From the NCBI GenBank assembly GCA_946886275.1, contig CAMPIH010000002.1, positions 1 to 52,286 of the forward strand: a stretch of DNA of 52,286 nt. Reading direction: 5' to 3'. The notes beneath the pieces were generated by a model, which searched no databases, was not told where the DNA came from, and saw only the letters and a program-made list of their open reading frames with translations. The position numbers and the translations under genes are program-made. The DNA is from an uncultured Sphingosinicella sp. GTDB taxonomy: Bacteria; Pseudomonadota; Alphaproteobacteria; Sphingomonadales; Sphingomonadaceae. This document shows positions 1 through 8,857 of the stretch, in pieces (position 1 is the stretch's first letter; every line of letters begins with the position of its first letter).

Positions 1-563
1 GGCGCGCCCTCGATCAGGTCCGAATACATGGTCTGGATCGAATCGATCACGACCAAAGCCGGCGGCGCGCTCTCGGCGAGGGTGGTGAGAATGTCGCGGA
101 CCGAAGTGGCCGCGGCAAGCCTGAGCGGCGCGGCGCCCAGTCCGAGCCGCCGCGCCCTGAGCCTGACCTGGTCCGCCGCTTCCTCGCCGGAAATATAGGC
201 GACCGGCAGTCCGCGGCTCGCGATCCTCGCCGCGACCTGGAGCAATAAGGTCGATTTGCCGATTCCCGGATCGCCGCCGATGAGGGTTGCCGATCCCGAG
301 ACGAGCCCGCCGCCGATGGCGCGATCAAATTCGGCGAGGCCGGTACCGATTCGCTCGGGGAGTGCCACCTCGCTGTCCAGCCCGACGAGCTCGACGCGGC
401 GTCCGCCCGAACGCAGATCATGCTTGGCGGAAAAGGGCGTCACCACCCCCGCGGCATCTTCGACCAGGCTGTTCCATTCGCCGCAATCGGCGCACTGGCC
501 CTGCCAGCGGCTGCTGATCGAGCCGCAGATTTGACAGACATAGCGCTTCTTGAGCTTGGCCAT
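1..563 (-). CDS. radA: DNA repair protein RadA (5' part, runs off window)
   Basis: RadA is a RecA-like ATPase that promotes branch migration during recombination repair. About 187 N-terminal residues are visible and the rest lies left of the window. The start is the ATG at 561-563. A four-cysteine zinc finger (C10, C13, C24, C27) comes first, followed by a Walker A motif GGDPGIGKST in the RecA-type core and a Walker B-like stretch LVVIDSIQTM near the window edge. The order zinc finger then P-loop is diagnostic for RadA rather than RecA or DnaB. No defect is seen in the visible part. The gene is divergent from the HPF-like gene on the other strand. Confidence 0.95.
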   Translation of the reverse strand, partial: MAKLKKRYVCQICGSISSRWQGQCADCGEWNSLVEDAAGVVTPFSAKHDLRSGGRRVELVGLDSEVALPERIGTGLAEFDRAIGGGLVSGSATLIGGDPGIGKSTLLLQVAARIASRGLPVAYISGEEAADQVRLRARRLGLGAAPLRLAAATSVRDILTTLAESAPPALVVIDSIQTMYSDLIEGA

Positions 564-669
564 GGTTCGAGCCTACCGAAACGAAGCAAGAACATCCAGC
601 CGGAATCGGCGCCTGGGAACGTAGGAGGGGCGCCGGCATTATCCCTACACACCCAGGAGTGGAGGAAGC

Positions 670-990
670 ATGTTCGTCCAGATCAACACCGACAACCAGA
701 TCAAGTCAGACGCCGGAGCCAATGAGCGGCTGGAAGAACGGATCCGGACGAAGTTGAAACGCTTCGAAAGGCGGCTGACCCATGTCGAGCTGCACGTCTC
801 CGATACCAACGGGACGAAGGGAGGAAATGACAAGAGGGTGAGCCTTGAGGTGCGCCCGACCGGCCATGAGCCGCTCGCCGTCCATGCCGACGCGCAGCGG
901 GTGGAGGATGCGGTCAGCGCGGCGGCGGACAAGGCCGCGAAGGCGCTCGACCACGCCCTTGGCCGGCTCAACGACAAAAGAGCTCATTGA
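670..990 (+). CDS. HPF/RaiA-family ribosome-associated protein (short form)
   Basis: This 106-residue protein matches the HPF/YfiA (sigma-54 modulation) fold. It has an alternating beta pattern with basic positions and the typical segment 'KRFERRLTHVELHVSD'. Proteins of this family bind the 30S subunit near the decoding centre and promote inactive or hibernating ribosomes in stress or stationary phase. It lacks the long linker and C-terminal dimerisation domain of long HPF, so it is a short form. A good Shine-Dalgarno (GGAGG, about 661-665) precedes the ATG. A GGAAC-N16-CATT element at 616-640 resembles an EcfG stress promoter with one mismatch in the -10, so stress control is possible but unproven. 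Confidence 0.82.
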   Translation: MFVQINTDNQIKSDAGANERLEERIRTKLKRFERRLTHVELHVSDTNGTKGGNDKRVSLEVRPTGHEPLAVHADAQRVEDAVSAAADKAAKALDHALGRLNDKRAH

Positions 991-1041
991 TTTGACGCTC
1001 GGCTTGCGCGGACTCGGCCGGCGCTTCACACCGTCGCGACG

Positions 1042-1740
1042 ATGATCCGCGTAGCCAGCTACAATATCCGGAAGGCGATCGGCACCGATCGGCGGCGGCG
1101 TCCGGAACGCACGATCGACGTTCTGAACGAGCTCGGCGCCGACGTCGTCGCACTCCAGGAGGCTGACCGTCGATTCGGCTCGCGAGCGAGCGCGATACCG
1201 GTCCAGCTGCTCGAGCAGCATAGCGACTACAAGCCGGTGCCGTTCGACACGCGCGAGGGGAGCATCGGCTGGCACGGCAACGCGCTTCTCGTCCGCAAGC
1301 CGGTCGAGATATTGGAACGGCACCTCTTCCATCTGCCTTCGCTCGAGCCGCGCGGGGCGGTGCTCGCCGACGTCAAGGTGAACGGATCGGTGCTTCGAAT
1401 CGTCGGCATGCATCTCGATCTGTCGGGGCTCTGGCGCCGGCGGCAGGCCCACGCCATCCTCAGTCACCTGGCCGAGCGCGAAGGCGACCCGTCAACCGTC
1501 TTGATGGGCGATCTCAACGAATGGAGCGTTCGCGGCGGCTGCCTTCGCGACTTCGGCGCCCATCACCATTTCGCGCCGTGCGGACGAAGTTTCCATGCCC
1601 GCCGGCCGATCGCGATGCTCGACCGGATCATGGTCACCCGCGATCTCGAGATCGTCTCGAGCGGCGCCCATGCAAGCGCCACTGCGCGACGCGCTTCCGA
1701 TCATCTTCCGATCTGGGCGGAGCTCCGTCCAGCCGCCTGA
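1042..1740 (+). CDS. endonuclease/exonuclease/phosphatase (EEP) family hydrolase
   Basis: The 232-residue protein carries all landmarks of the EEP (DNase I-like) fold: N8 in 'ASYNIR', E40 in 'ALQEAD', the histidine motif 'GMHLD', 'MGDLNEW', and the C-terminal 'SDHLPIW'. These form the metal site for phosphodiester or phosphomonoester hydrolysis. The substrate cannot be deduced: relatives act on DNA, phospholipids or inositol phosphates. I see no signal peptide, so it is probably cytoplasmic. It follows the HPF-like gene by about 50 bases with no clear Shine-Dalgarno. It ends 7 bases before the convergent serine hydrolase gene. Confidence 0.85.
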   Translation: MIRVASYNIRKAIGTDRRRRPERTIDVLNELGADVVALQEADRRFGSRASAIPVQLLEQHSDYKPVPFDTREGSIGWHGNALLVRKPVEILERHLFHLPSLEPRGAVLADVKVNGSVLRIVGMHLDLSGLWRRRQAHAILSHLAEREGDPSTVLMGDLNEWSVRGGCLRDFGAHHHFAPCGRSFHARRPIAMLDRIMVTRDLEIVSSGAHASATARRASDHLPIWAELRPAA

Positions 1741-1747
1741 GCGACCC

Positions 1748-3088
1748 TCAGGAGCCCTGATTCTCGGATTCCTCGACCGGAGCGGTGTCGGACTCCGCCT
1801 CCCCTTCCCCGATCTGCATCCAGTCGCGGAACGGCAGGCGGTAGATCATGTCCATGACCTCATATTCGATCCCGTTGGGCTTGCCGGCCGACGAGTTCCA
1901 CAACGCGACCACGCCGGAGCGAAGCTGCGGATCGAACAGGATCAGCGCGCGATATCCCCTCACCCCGCCATGATGGCCGACCACGCGATGGCCGGCATAA
2001 TCGAACGTTCGCCAGCCGAGCCCATAAGCGAATTGCGACGTGCGCTCGCTATACTTGCGTCGACGCGAGGCCTCTCCGGGCGTGTTCGCGAGCGGCGCCT
2101 GTACGGTCGACAATACCGAAGGCGGCAAGACGTCCTCGGCAGCCCCCATCTGGGCAAGCATCCACAGCGCCAGGTCCTTGATCGATCCGTTGACTCCGCC
2201 GGCCGCCGGGACCCGGTAATAATGGTCGGTCACCTCGACCGGATTCGAATTCTTGCCGCCGACATGCGGCCGGGCCCAGCTCGGCGAAGCGAGCAGCTCT
2301 TCCCGGGTCAGGCTGGCGCTGGTCATGCCGAGGGGCGCGAACAGGGTCTCGCGGACGGCGTCGCGATAGCTCTGGCCGGTCACCCGCTCGACGATCTCCG
2401 ACGCCGCGTCGAAAGCGACGTTCTGGTAGGCATGGCATTGTCCGGGCGAGCAGATGTTGTTCAGGGTGGCGAGGCTGGCGCGAAGAAGCCTGGGATCGTC
2501 GCCATCCTCCAGCTTCGAATCATAAGCGTGCGAGAACAGGCCGAGGCGATGGGAGAGCAGGTCCGACACCGTCGCACTGGCCTCGTTGCCTCCGGGAAGC
2601 CTGATTCCGCTGTAACGCCCGACCGGCTCGAACAGCGACAGTCGCTGCCGCTCGGCGAGCAAGGCGACCATGTCGCCGGCGACGCCCTTTGAAAGCGAGG
2701 CCCAGCGGAAGATCGTGTCCACCGTCACTGGATCGCCGCTTCCGGCGACGGTCTCGCCATAGCCCTTGAGGAAGGCGATCTCGCCCTCTTCGACGACGGC
2801 CACGGCGAGTCCGACCACAGCCGATTCCTCGGCGAGCTGGCGGAGCCGGGAATCGAGCCGGGCATAATCGACGACGCCCTGACGCGCCGGGCGTTCACCG
2901 ACCTTCAGCTCGACCGTCTTCGATCGAAAGGCGGAGCCGGGGCTTGGCGCTTCGGCGGGCTCGGTGAATCGGAACGAGGCAGCCCACAGCAGTCCTGCCA
3001 GGCCGAGTCCGATCACCAGAAAGACAAGAAGGCGCCTCAAATACACGGGCCCGGCAATTCCGCTCCTACGCGCCGGGTTCCATTTCAT
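1748..3088 (-). CDS. membrane-anchored serine hydrolase (class C beta-lactamase/PBP-like)
   Basis: The protein has an N-terminal signal anchor (about residues 16-38) followed by a periplasmic serine hydrolase domain. The catalytic motifs are present: SLSK (S131-K134, the SxxK nucleophile/base pair), YQN as the YxN motif and a C-terminal HHG in place of KTG. This set is typical of the AmpC/esterase EstB/D-aminopeptidase superfamily, and the substrate (peptide, ester or lactam) cannot be fixed from sequence. I chose the ATG at 3088 (446 residues). An in-frame start at 3166 would add 26 residues with no homologous look in front of the signal anchor. It is divergent from the patatin-like gene. 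Confidence 0.82.
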   Translation of the reverse strand: MKWNPARRSGIAGPVYLRRLLVFLVIGLGLAGLLWAASFRFTEPAEAPSPGSAFRSKTVELKVGERPARQGVVDYARLDSRLRQLAEESAVVGLAVAVVEEGEIAFLKGYGETVAGSGDPVTVDTIFRWASLSKGVAGDMVALLAERQRLSLFEPVGRYSGIRLPGGNEASATVSDLLSHRLGLFSHAYDSKLEDGDDPRLLRASLATLNNICSPGQCHAYQNVAFDAASEIVERVTGQSYRDAVRETLFAPLGMTSASLTREELLASPSWARPHVGGKNSNPVEVTDHYYRVPAAGGVNGSIKDLALWMLAQMGAAEDVLPPSVLSTVQAPLANTPGEASRRRKYSERTSQFAYGLGWRTFDYAGHRVVGHHGGVRGYRALILFDPQLRSGVVALWNSSAGKPNGIEYEVMDMIYRLPFRDWMQIGEGEAESDTAPVEESENQGS

Positions 3089-3185
3089 TGCCGGCGGGCG
3101 AGCCTTAACCGGCAGGAACGGAGATGAACAGCATGCTTTGCCGCACGCTCGACACGGGCTGGCCATCCTGTCATCGCATCGATCG

Positions 3186-5489
3186 ATGCGGGAAAAGGAA
3201 CTCCGGATCGCCCTGGTCTGCTACGGCGGAGTCAGCCTCGCGGTCTACATGCACGGGATCACCAAGGAGATCTGGCGGGTCGCCAAGGCAAGCCGCGCCT
3301 ATCATGGCGGCGGTGATGATCCGGGCGCGGGCGAAGGCAGCGAAAGCGTCTATCTGGAGCTTCTTCGTACGATTGCCGATCGGAGCGGCCTCGAGCTCAG
3401 GGTGCTCGTCGACATTCTCGCCGGTGCGAGCGCGGGCGGGATCAACGCCATCTTCCTCGGCCACGCTATCTCCACCGGTTCCACGCTCGATCCACTGACC
3501 GACCTCTGGCTCGATTCGGCGGATGTCGACCGCCTCATGGACAGCGAGGTGAGCGGCGTCTCCAGAATCGCCAAATCGGCCGCCATTCCCATGGCCTGGG
3601 CGCTCTCGGCCCGCTCCGGCACCGTCGAGAAGACCGTCGAACCGGCTCATCGCGCCGAGATAAGGAGCAAGCTCGCCAATTTCGTCCGCGGGCGCTGGTT
3701 CGCCCCGCCTTTCGGCGGGCCCGCTTTGACCAATCTCATCCTCGATGCGTTCGAGGCGATGGAGCGCGGCTCGCCTACGGGCCGGCTCTTGCCGGAGCGC
3801 CAGCCTCTCGACCTGTTCGTCTCGGTCACCGACTTCCACGGTCATGCGGAGCAGCTGCGCCTCAATTCGCCGCCCGAGGTGACCGAAACGGAACATCGGG
3901 TCACCCTGTCGTTCAGCGACAAGGGCAGCTCCATGCCGAAGCTCGCCGACGCGGCCGAGCTCACCTTCGCCGCTCGAGCCACGGCGAGCTTTCCGGGCGC
4001 CTTCCCGCCCTTCCGGGTGGACGAGCTGGATCGCGTCCTGGCCGGTCGGGGCCTGTCCTGGCCGGGCCGCTCGGCCTTCCTTCAGCGGGCCTTGCCTCAG
4101 CATGCCGCCAGTGGCGAGGCGGAAGCGGCGGTCCTGATCGACGGGTCGGTGCTCGCCAACGCGCCTTTCGCGCCCGCCATCGCCGCGCTCGAAAGCCGGC
4201 CGGCGCGCCGTCAGGTCGACCGCCGCTTCGTCTATATCGATCCCAAGCCCGGCCTTCGAAGCGTCCGCCTCGTTTCCGGGGCGGAAAAGGTGCTTCCGGG
4301 CTTCTTCAGCTCCATCTTCGGGGCGATGTCGGATATCCCTCGCGAGCAGCCGATCCGGGACAATCTGGACGAGATCGAACGTATCTCGGGGCGGATCCGG
4401 CGGCTTCGGCACATCGTCGATTCCATGCGGCCCGAAGTGGAGGCGGCGATCCAGCGCGCCGTTGGAACGAGCTTCTTCCTGGTCCGGCCGACTCCGCGGC
4501 GGCTCGCCGCCTGGCGGGCGCGCGTGCACGAACTTTCCGCCCGCGAGGCCGGCTATGCCTATGCCGCTTACGGCCAGCTCAAGATCGCCACCCTTGTCGA
4601 GGATGTCGCTGCATCGATCTCGCGGCTCGGCGGCGGCAACGACAGAAGTAGCCGCGAACGGGTCCGCCAGGCCGTCTGGAGCCAGATCCGAGCCGCCGGC
4701 CTTACCTCGGCCGACGCGGTGACCGCCCGCGGGGCCCGAGCCGACGTCGTCGACTTCCTGGTCGATTTCGACCTGGATTTCCGTACCAGGCGATTGCGTT
4801 TCGTCGCCCGGCAATTGACCGAGAAGTCGGACGATCTCGAAGGCGCGGACAAGATCCGCCGGATCCTCAACGAGATGACCGAGCTCTACCGCGCCCGCGG
4901 CGAGGCTCCGGTGGAGACGGAAGAAGGGCTGGCCATCCTGCGCCAGGCCGAAACGGACGCAATCGGCGCAATGTCGGTCCTCGCAGGGCATCTCGACCTG
5001 AGGCCGCTCGACGATGAAGTGGACCGCCGCCTGGCCGACGCCTTGTCGGCGCTTCCGCGCACCGATCGCCGCGCCATCATCCTCTCCTATCTCGGCTATC
5101 CCTATTACGACGTCGCGACCCTGCCGATGCTCCAGGGGGAAGGCCTGGATGAGTTCGATCCGATCAAGGTCGACCGGATCTCGCCGCTCGATGCGACCGC
5201 CATCCGTCACTCCGATCCCCAGACGACGCTCAAGGGCATCCAGTTCAACAGCTTCGGCGCCTTCTTCTGCCGGGCCTATCGCGAGAATGATTATCTGTGG
5301 GGACGGCTCCACGGCGCCGACCGGATGATCGACATCATCGTCTCCACCATCCCCAAGGACCGGACGATCGACGCTGACCATATCGCCGAGCTCAAGCGAG
5401 AGGCGTTCCGGGCCATCATCCGCGAGGAAAAGCCCCGGCTGACGACGATCGGCGACCTCTTCGCGGAGCTCGAAACCGAGATCGGCTAG
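3186..5489 (+). CDS. patatin-like phospholipase with C-terminal DUF3376-type region
   Basis: This protein of 767 residues is a patatin-related serine lipase. The oxyanion-hole segment 'YGGVSLAVYMHG' (about residues 13-24) is followed by the nucleophile elbow GASAG (S82). The catalytic Asp is in 'LIDGSVLANAPF', with DGS instead of the more common DGG. The long C-terminal half fits the patatin-related family carrying DUF3376. Such enzymes hydrolyse acyl chains of phospholipids or other acyl lipids, and the real substrate is unknown. The start at 3186 places the core directly at the N-terminus. The frame stays open back to 2964, but that stretch overlaps the divergent serine hydrolase and looks non-native. 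Confidence 0.85.
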   Translation: MREKELRIALVCYGGVSLAVYMHGITKEIWRVAKASRAYHGGGDDPGAGEGSESVYLELLRTIADRSGLELRVLVDILAGASAGGINAIFLGHAISTGSTLDPLTDLWLDSADVDRLMDSEVSGVSRIAKSAAIPMAWALSARSGTVEKTVEPAHRAEIRSKLANFVRGRWFAPPFGGPALTNLILDAFEAMERGSPTGRLLPERQPLDLFVSVTDFHGHAEQLRLNSPPEVTETEHRVTLSFSDKGSSMPKLADAAELTFAARATASFPGAFPPFRVDELDRVLAGRGLSWPGRSAFLQRALPQHAASGEAEAAVLIDGSVLANAPFAPAIAALESRPARRQVDRRFVYIDPKPGLRSVRLVSGAEKVLPGFFSSIFGAMSDIPREQPIRDNLDEIERISGRIRRLRHIVDSMRPEVEAAIQRAVGTSFFLVRPTPRRLAAWRARVHELSAREAGYAYAAYGQLKIATLVEDVAASISRLGGGNDRSSRERVRQAVWSQIRAAGLTSADAVTARGARADVVDFLVDFDLDFRTRRLRFVARQLTEKSDDLEGADKIRRILNEMTELYRARGEAPVETEEGLAILRQAETDAIGAMSVLAGHLDLRPLDDEVDRRLADALSALPRTDRRAIILSYLGYPYYDVATLPMLQGEGLDEFDPIKVDRISPLDATAIRHSDPQTTLKGIQFNSFGAFFCRAYRENDYLWGRLHGADRMIDIIVSTIPKDRTIDADHIAELKREAFRAIIREEKPRLTTIGDLFAELETEIG

Positions 5490-5548
5490 ACGCCGGCTCG
5501 GACAGGGCCGGGCTGGACGTCACGGTCTTTTTGGGGAAGGTAGGCGCC

Positions 5549-5857
5549 ATGCAGTTCCTGAAGACTTTGTTCTGGGTGATCCTGGCCGTGGTCCTGGTGC
5601 TCTTCGCCCATGCCAATTGGACGGTGGTCACGCTCAACCTTTGGGGTGGCCTGCAGGCGGACGTGAAGCTGCCCGTGCTCGTCATCGGCGCCTTCCTGCT
5701 CGGCTTCCTGCCGACGCTCATCCTCTACCGGACGCGTCTGTGGTCGGTCCGGCGGCGCCAGGAAACACAGGCCCAGGTCCGGGTCGCCAACGCCCCCGGA
5801 AGCGCCACGGTGCCCCAACCGGCGGCGGCGACGGAGGCGGAGCCGGTTCGTCTATGA
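5549..5857 (+). CDS. LapA-family inner-membrane protein (DUF1049)
   Basis: The product is 102 residues with two hydrophobic helices (about residues 4-22 and 36-56) followed by a short basic and polar tail. This is the layout of the LapA/DUF1049 family, whose E. coli member works with LapB in lipopolysaccharide assembly control. The ATG at 5549 has a Shine-Dalgarno (GGGGAAGG, 5533-5540). An upstream in-frame TTG at 5531 falls inside that Shine-Dalgarno and is rejected. The stop overlaps the pyrF start (ATGA), so the two genes are translationally coupled. In related genomes, as I recall, ihfB precedes lapA; here a patatin gene does. Confidence 0.8.
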   Translation: MQFLKTLFWVILAVVLVLFAHANWTVVTLNLWGGLQADVKLPVLVIGAFLLGFLPTLILYRTRLWSVRRRQETQAQVRVANAPGSATVPQPAAATEAEPVRL

Positions 5858-6528
5858 AAGGGCCGATCTTCGTCGCGCTCGACACCACCGATCTCGAGCA
5901 GGCGAAGACCATCGCCTCGCAGGTGAGAAACCATGTCGGCGGGATCAAGCTCGGCCTGGAATTCTTCCTCGCCAACGGGCCGGACGGAGTCAGGGAAATG
6001 GCTGCGCTGGACCTGCCGATCTTCCTCGATCTGAAGCTTCACGACATTCCCAACACGGTGGCGAAATCAATCCAGGCCCTGCGTCCGCTCGCTCCGGCCA
6101 TCCTCACCGTCCATGCCGGCGGGGGCCGTTCGATGATGGAGGATGCCAAGGCCGCGGCTCCGGCGGGTACCCGGGTCGTCGGCGTGACCGTGCTAACGAG
6201 TCTGGATGGCGACGATCTTGAATCGATCGGCGTGGAACGGGATCCCCATCTTCAGGTGGAACGGCTCGCCTCGCTTGCGCGCGAGTCGGGCCTCGACGGA
6301 ATCGTCTGCTCCGGCAACGAGGTTGCCGCGGCCAGGGCGTCATGGCCGAACGGCTTCTTCGTGGTGCCCGGGGTGCGCCCGGCAAACGGCGAAACCGGCG
6401 ACCAGAAAAGAGTGATCACGCCTCGCCAGGCGCTCGACAATGGCGCCTCCATCCTGGTGATCGGGCGGCCAATCACCCAGGCCAGTGATCCCGACCTCGC
6501 GGCGCGGGCGATCGAGGCCACGCTGTAA
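5854..6528 (+). CDS. pyrF: orotidine-5'-phosphate decarboxylase
   Basis: PyrF catalyses the last step of UMP synthesis, decarboxylating OMP. The 224-residue TIM-barrel protein shows the catalytic charge network 'DLKLHD' (D59, K61, D64), the N-terminal 'FVALD' strand, 'VHAGGG', and the phosphate-binding C-terminal motifs 'PGVRP' and 'VIGRPI'. The ATG overlaps the lapA stop by 4 bases. It is followed after only 51 bases by accD. In related alphaproteobacteria I would expect trpF-trpB-trpA near this place, and none of them is here. Confidence 0.97.
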   Translation: MKGPIFVALDTTDLEQAKTIASQVRNHVGGIKLGLEFFLANGPDGVREMAALDLPIFLDLKLHDIPNTVAKSIQALRPLAPAILTVHAGGGRSMMEDAKAAAPAGTRVVGVTVLTSLDGDDLESIGVERDPHLQVERLASLARESGLDGIVCSGNEVAAARASWPNGFFVVPGVRPANGETGDQKRVITPRQALDNGASILVIGRPITQASDPDLAARAIEATL

Positions 6529-6579
6529 TCTGGACAGCTTGGGTGCCCGGGCCTATCCGGCGCGGCCAAGGAGTTGCCG

Positions 6580-7431
6580 ATGAGCTGGCTGGACCGCGTT
6601 CGCAAGAGAATCCCCTTCCTCCCCAAAAGGGAGACGTCGGAGACGCTTTGGCACAAATGCCCCGAATGCCAGGCCATGGTCTTCACCAAGGAATATGAGG
6701 AAAATCTCTACGTCTGTCCGCGCTGCGATCACCACGGCCGGATCGGCCCCAGGCATCGTTTCGAGATGCTTCTCGATCCTGGATATTCGCTCCTTCCTTC
6801 GCCCGAGGTCCGCGAAGACCCGCTGAAATTCCGCGATTCCAAACGCTACGCCGAGCGGATCCGGGCGGCTCGGCTGAAGACAGGCGAGCAGGATGCGCTG
6901 ATGAACGCGCGCGGCACCATCGAGGGCCGGCCGGCGATCATGGGCGTCCAGGACTTCGCCTTCATGGGCGGGTCGATGGGCATGGCGGTCGGTGCCGCTT
7001 TCGTCGCCGGCGCCCGCGCCGCCATCGCCGACGGGAGCGCCTACATCATCGTCACCGCGGCCGGCGGTGCCCGGATGCAGGAAGGCATCTTGTCGCTGAT
7101 GCAGATGCCGAAGGCGACGGTGGCGATCGCCGAACTGAAGGAGGCGGGCCTTCCCTATATCGTCCTGCTGGCGGACCCGACGACCGGCGGGGTCACCGCC
7201 TCTTACGCGATGTTGGGCGATGTCCAGATCGCCGAGCCCGGCGCGTTGATCGGCTTTGCGGGCCAGCGAGTGATCGAATCGACGATCCGGGAGAAACTGC
7301 CGGAAGGCTTCCAGCGCGCCGAATATCTCCACGAGCACGGCATGGTCGACATGGTCGTGCACCGGCGCGAGCTCAAGCATCGGCTCGGCTTGCTCCTCGA
7401 CTATCTGGTCCCTCGGCGCGAGGCCGCGTGA
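6580..7431 (+). CDS. accD: acetyl-CoA carboxylase carboxyltransferase subunit beta
   Basis: AccD is the beta subunit of the carboxyltransferase that moves the carboxyl group from carboxybiotin to acetyl-CoA in fatty acid synthesis; it pairs with AccA, not in this window. The 283-residue protein has the N-terminal zinc ribbon (C27, C30, C46, C49) and the crotonase-type core with 'GGARMQEG' and '[16 protein letters not shown]'. An AAGGAG Shine-Dalgarno lies 7 bases before the ATG at 6580; an in-frame TTG two codons upstream lies too close to it. The gene is followed by folC, the usual partner in this class. Confidence 0.97.
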   Translation: MSWLDRVRKRIPFLPKRETSETLWHKCPECQAMVFTKEYEENLYVCPRCDHHGRIGPRHRFEMLLDPGYSLLPSPEVREDPLKFRDSKRYAERIRAARLKTGEQDALMNARGTIEGRPAIMGVQDFAFMGGSMGMAVGAAFVAGARAAIADGSAYIIVTAAGGARMQEGILSLMQMPKATVAIAELKEAGLPYIVLLADPTTGGVTASYAMLGDVQIAEPGALIGFAGQRVIESTIREKLPEGFQRAEYLHEHGMVDMVVHRRELKHRLGLLLDYLVPRREAA

Positions 7432-7441
7432 CGGCTTCCCC

Positions 7442-7459
7442 CCTCCCGCTCGCGGGAGG
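7442..7459. repeat. GC-rich intergenic hairpin between accD and folC
   Basis: A perfect 7-bp stem (CCTCCCG at 7442-7448, CGGGAGG at 7453-7459) closes a CTCG loop. There is no T-tract on either strand, so it is not a normal Rho-independent terminator. It resembles the short GC-rich palindromes scattered between genes in many sphingomonads, but only one copy is visible here, so calling it a REP-type element is inference. It could also stabilise the accD 3' end in a shared accD-folC transcript. Confidence 0.5.
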
Positions 7460-7528
7460 CGCTGTGGGGTGGCCTGACCGGTGGATTGGGCCCCGCTCCC
7501 CGATCGCATTCCGCCAAATGGCAGGGAG

Positions 7529-8857
7529 ATGATGGACCGCGCCGCCTCCGATCATCCCGCCGTTCAGGCCCAGCTCGACCGGCTGGCGAAGCTCTCGCCT
7601 GGCCGCGACATTTTGGGCCTGGAGCGGATCGCCGGACTGCTCGAGCGTCTCGGCAATCCCCAGCATCGTCTGCCGCCCGTGCTTCATGTCGCCGGGACCA
7701 ACGGCAAGGGATCGACCTGCGCCTTCCTCCGCGCCGCGATCGAGGCGGGAGGATTGACGGCGCACGTCTATACGAGCCCTCATCTCGTCCACTTCAACGA
7801 ACGGATCCGCCTCGCCGGGCGGCTCATCGACGACGAGGCACTGGCGTCGCTTCTGGCCGAGGTGCTCGATGCCTCGGAAGGCATGGAGATGAGCTTCTTC
7901 GAGGCCACCACCGCCGCGGCTTTCCTCGCTTTCTCTCGAACGCCCGCCGATGCCTGCATCGTCGAGGTCGGATTGGGCGGCCGGCTCGATGCGACCAATG
8001 TCATCCAGTCGCCCGACGCCTGCGGGATCGCCCAATTGGGGCATGATCACCATGCCTTCCTCGGCGACCGGCTGGAGCAGATCGCCGCCGAGAAGGCCGG
8101 AATCGCCAAGGCGGGCGTTCCTTTGCTCACCCAGCATTATCCCGGGCCGATCGCGGCCGTGGTTGGGGAGGCGGCCGCCGCCGTCGGCGCGGTCTGGCTT
8201 CCGCGCGGCGGAGAGTGGGACGCCGTCGCCGATAGCGAGAAGCTCCATTATCGCGACCGCTGGGGAGCGATCGATCTGCCGCTGCCCAAGCTTCGCGGCT
8301 CCCACCAGGCGATGAACGCGGCCCTCGCGATCGCGATGCTCCGCCACCAGAAAGCAGTCGCGCCGGTCGATTCCGCACTCAAGGCGGCCATGGGATGGGC
8401 GGAGTGGCCGGCGCGGCTCCAGCGCCTCTCGGCCGGGCCGCTGACGGACCTGCTGCCGCAGGACGCCGAGCTATGGCTCGACGGCGCCCACAATCCGGCG
8501 GCGGCTCGGGCGGTGGCAGAATATTTCCACAGCCACGTCGCGGCCGACCGGCCCTTCCATCTCGTCTTCGGGCTGCTCGCCAACAAGGATGCCGGCGGGG
8601 TGCTCAGGCGCTTTCGCGGCCGATCGCTGACCCTCCACGCGATTCCGGTACCGGGCCATGAACATCACAGTCCCGAAAGTCTCGTCAGCGCGGCGCGCGA
8701 ACTCCAGCTTTCAGCGATGACCGCGGCCGGGGTCGAGGATGCGCTCGGCTGGATCGCCCGCCATGCCGATCGCGCTCGGCCGCCGATCGTCCTTATCCTG
8801 GGCTCGCTCTATCTCGCCGGAGAGGTGCTCCGGAAGAATGGTCAGCCGCCCGCCTGA
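7529..8857 (+). CDS. folC: bifunctional folylpolyglutamate synthase/dihydrofolate synthase
   Basis: FolC adds L-glutamate to dihydropteroate and further glutamates to folates. The 442-residue protein has the Mur-ligase-type ATP loop 'AGTNGKGST', 'SPHLVHFNERIR', and the central 'LDGAHNPAA' of the C-terminal domain. Two adjacent ATGs (7529 and 7532) follow a GGGAG. The frame is open to 7481, but that part looks non-native. The 3' end overlaps the convergent ampG gene by 16 bases. Confidence 0.95.
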   Translation: MMDRAASDHPAVQAQLDRLAKLSPGRDILGLERIAGLLERLGNPQHRLPPVLHVAGTNGKGSTCAFLRAAIEAGGLTAHVYTSPHLVHFNERIRLAGRLIDDEALASLLAEVLDASEGMEMSFFEATTAAAFLAFSRTPADACIVEVGLGGRLDATNVIQSPDACGIAQLGHDHHAFLGDRLEQIAAEKAGIAKAGVPLLTQHYPGPIAAVVGEAAAAVGAVWLPRGGEWDAVADSEKLHYRDRWGAIDLPLPKLRGSHQAMNAALAIAMLRHQKAVAPVDSALKAAMGWAEWPARLQRLSAGPLTDLLPQDAELWLDGAHNPAAARAVAEYFHSHVAADRPFHLVFGLLANKDAGGVLRRFRGRSLTLHAIPVPGHEHHSPESLVSAARELQLSAMTAAGVEDALGWIARHADRARPPIVLILGSLYLAGEVLRKNGQPPA

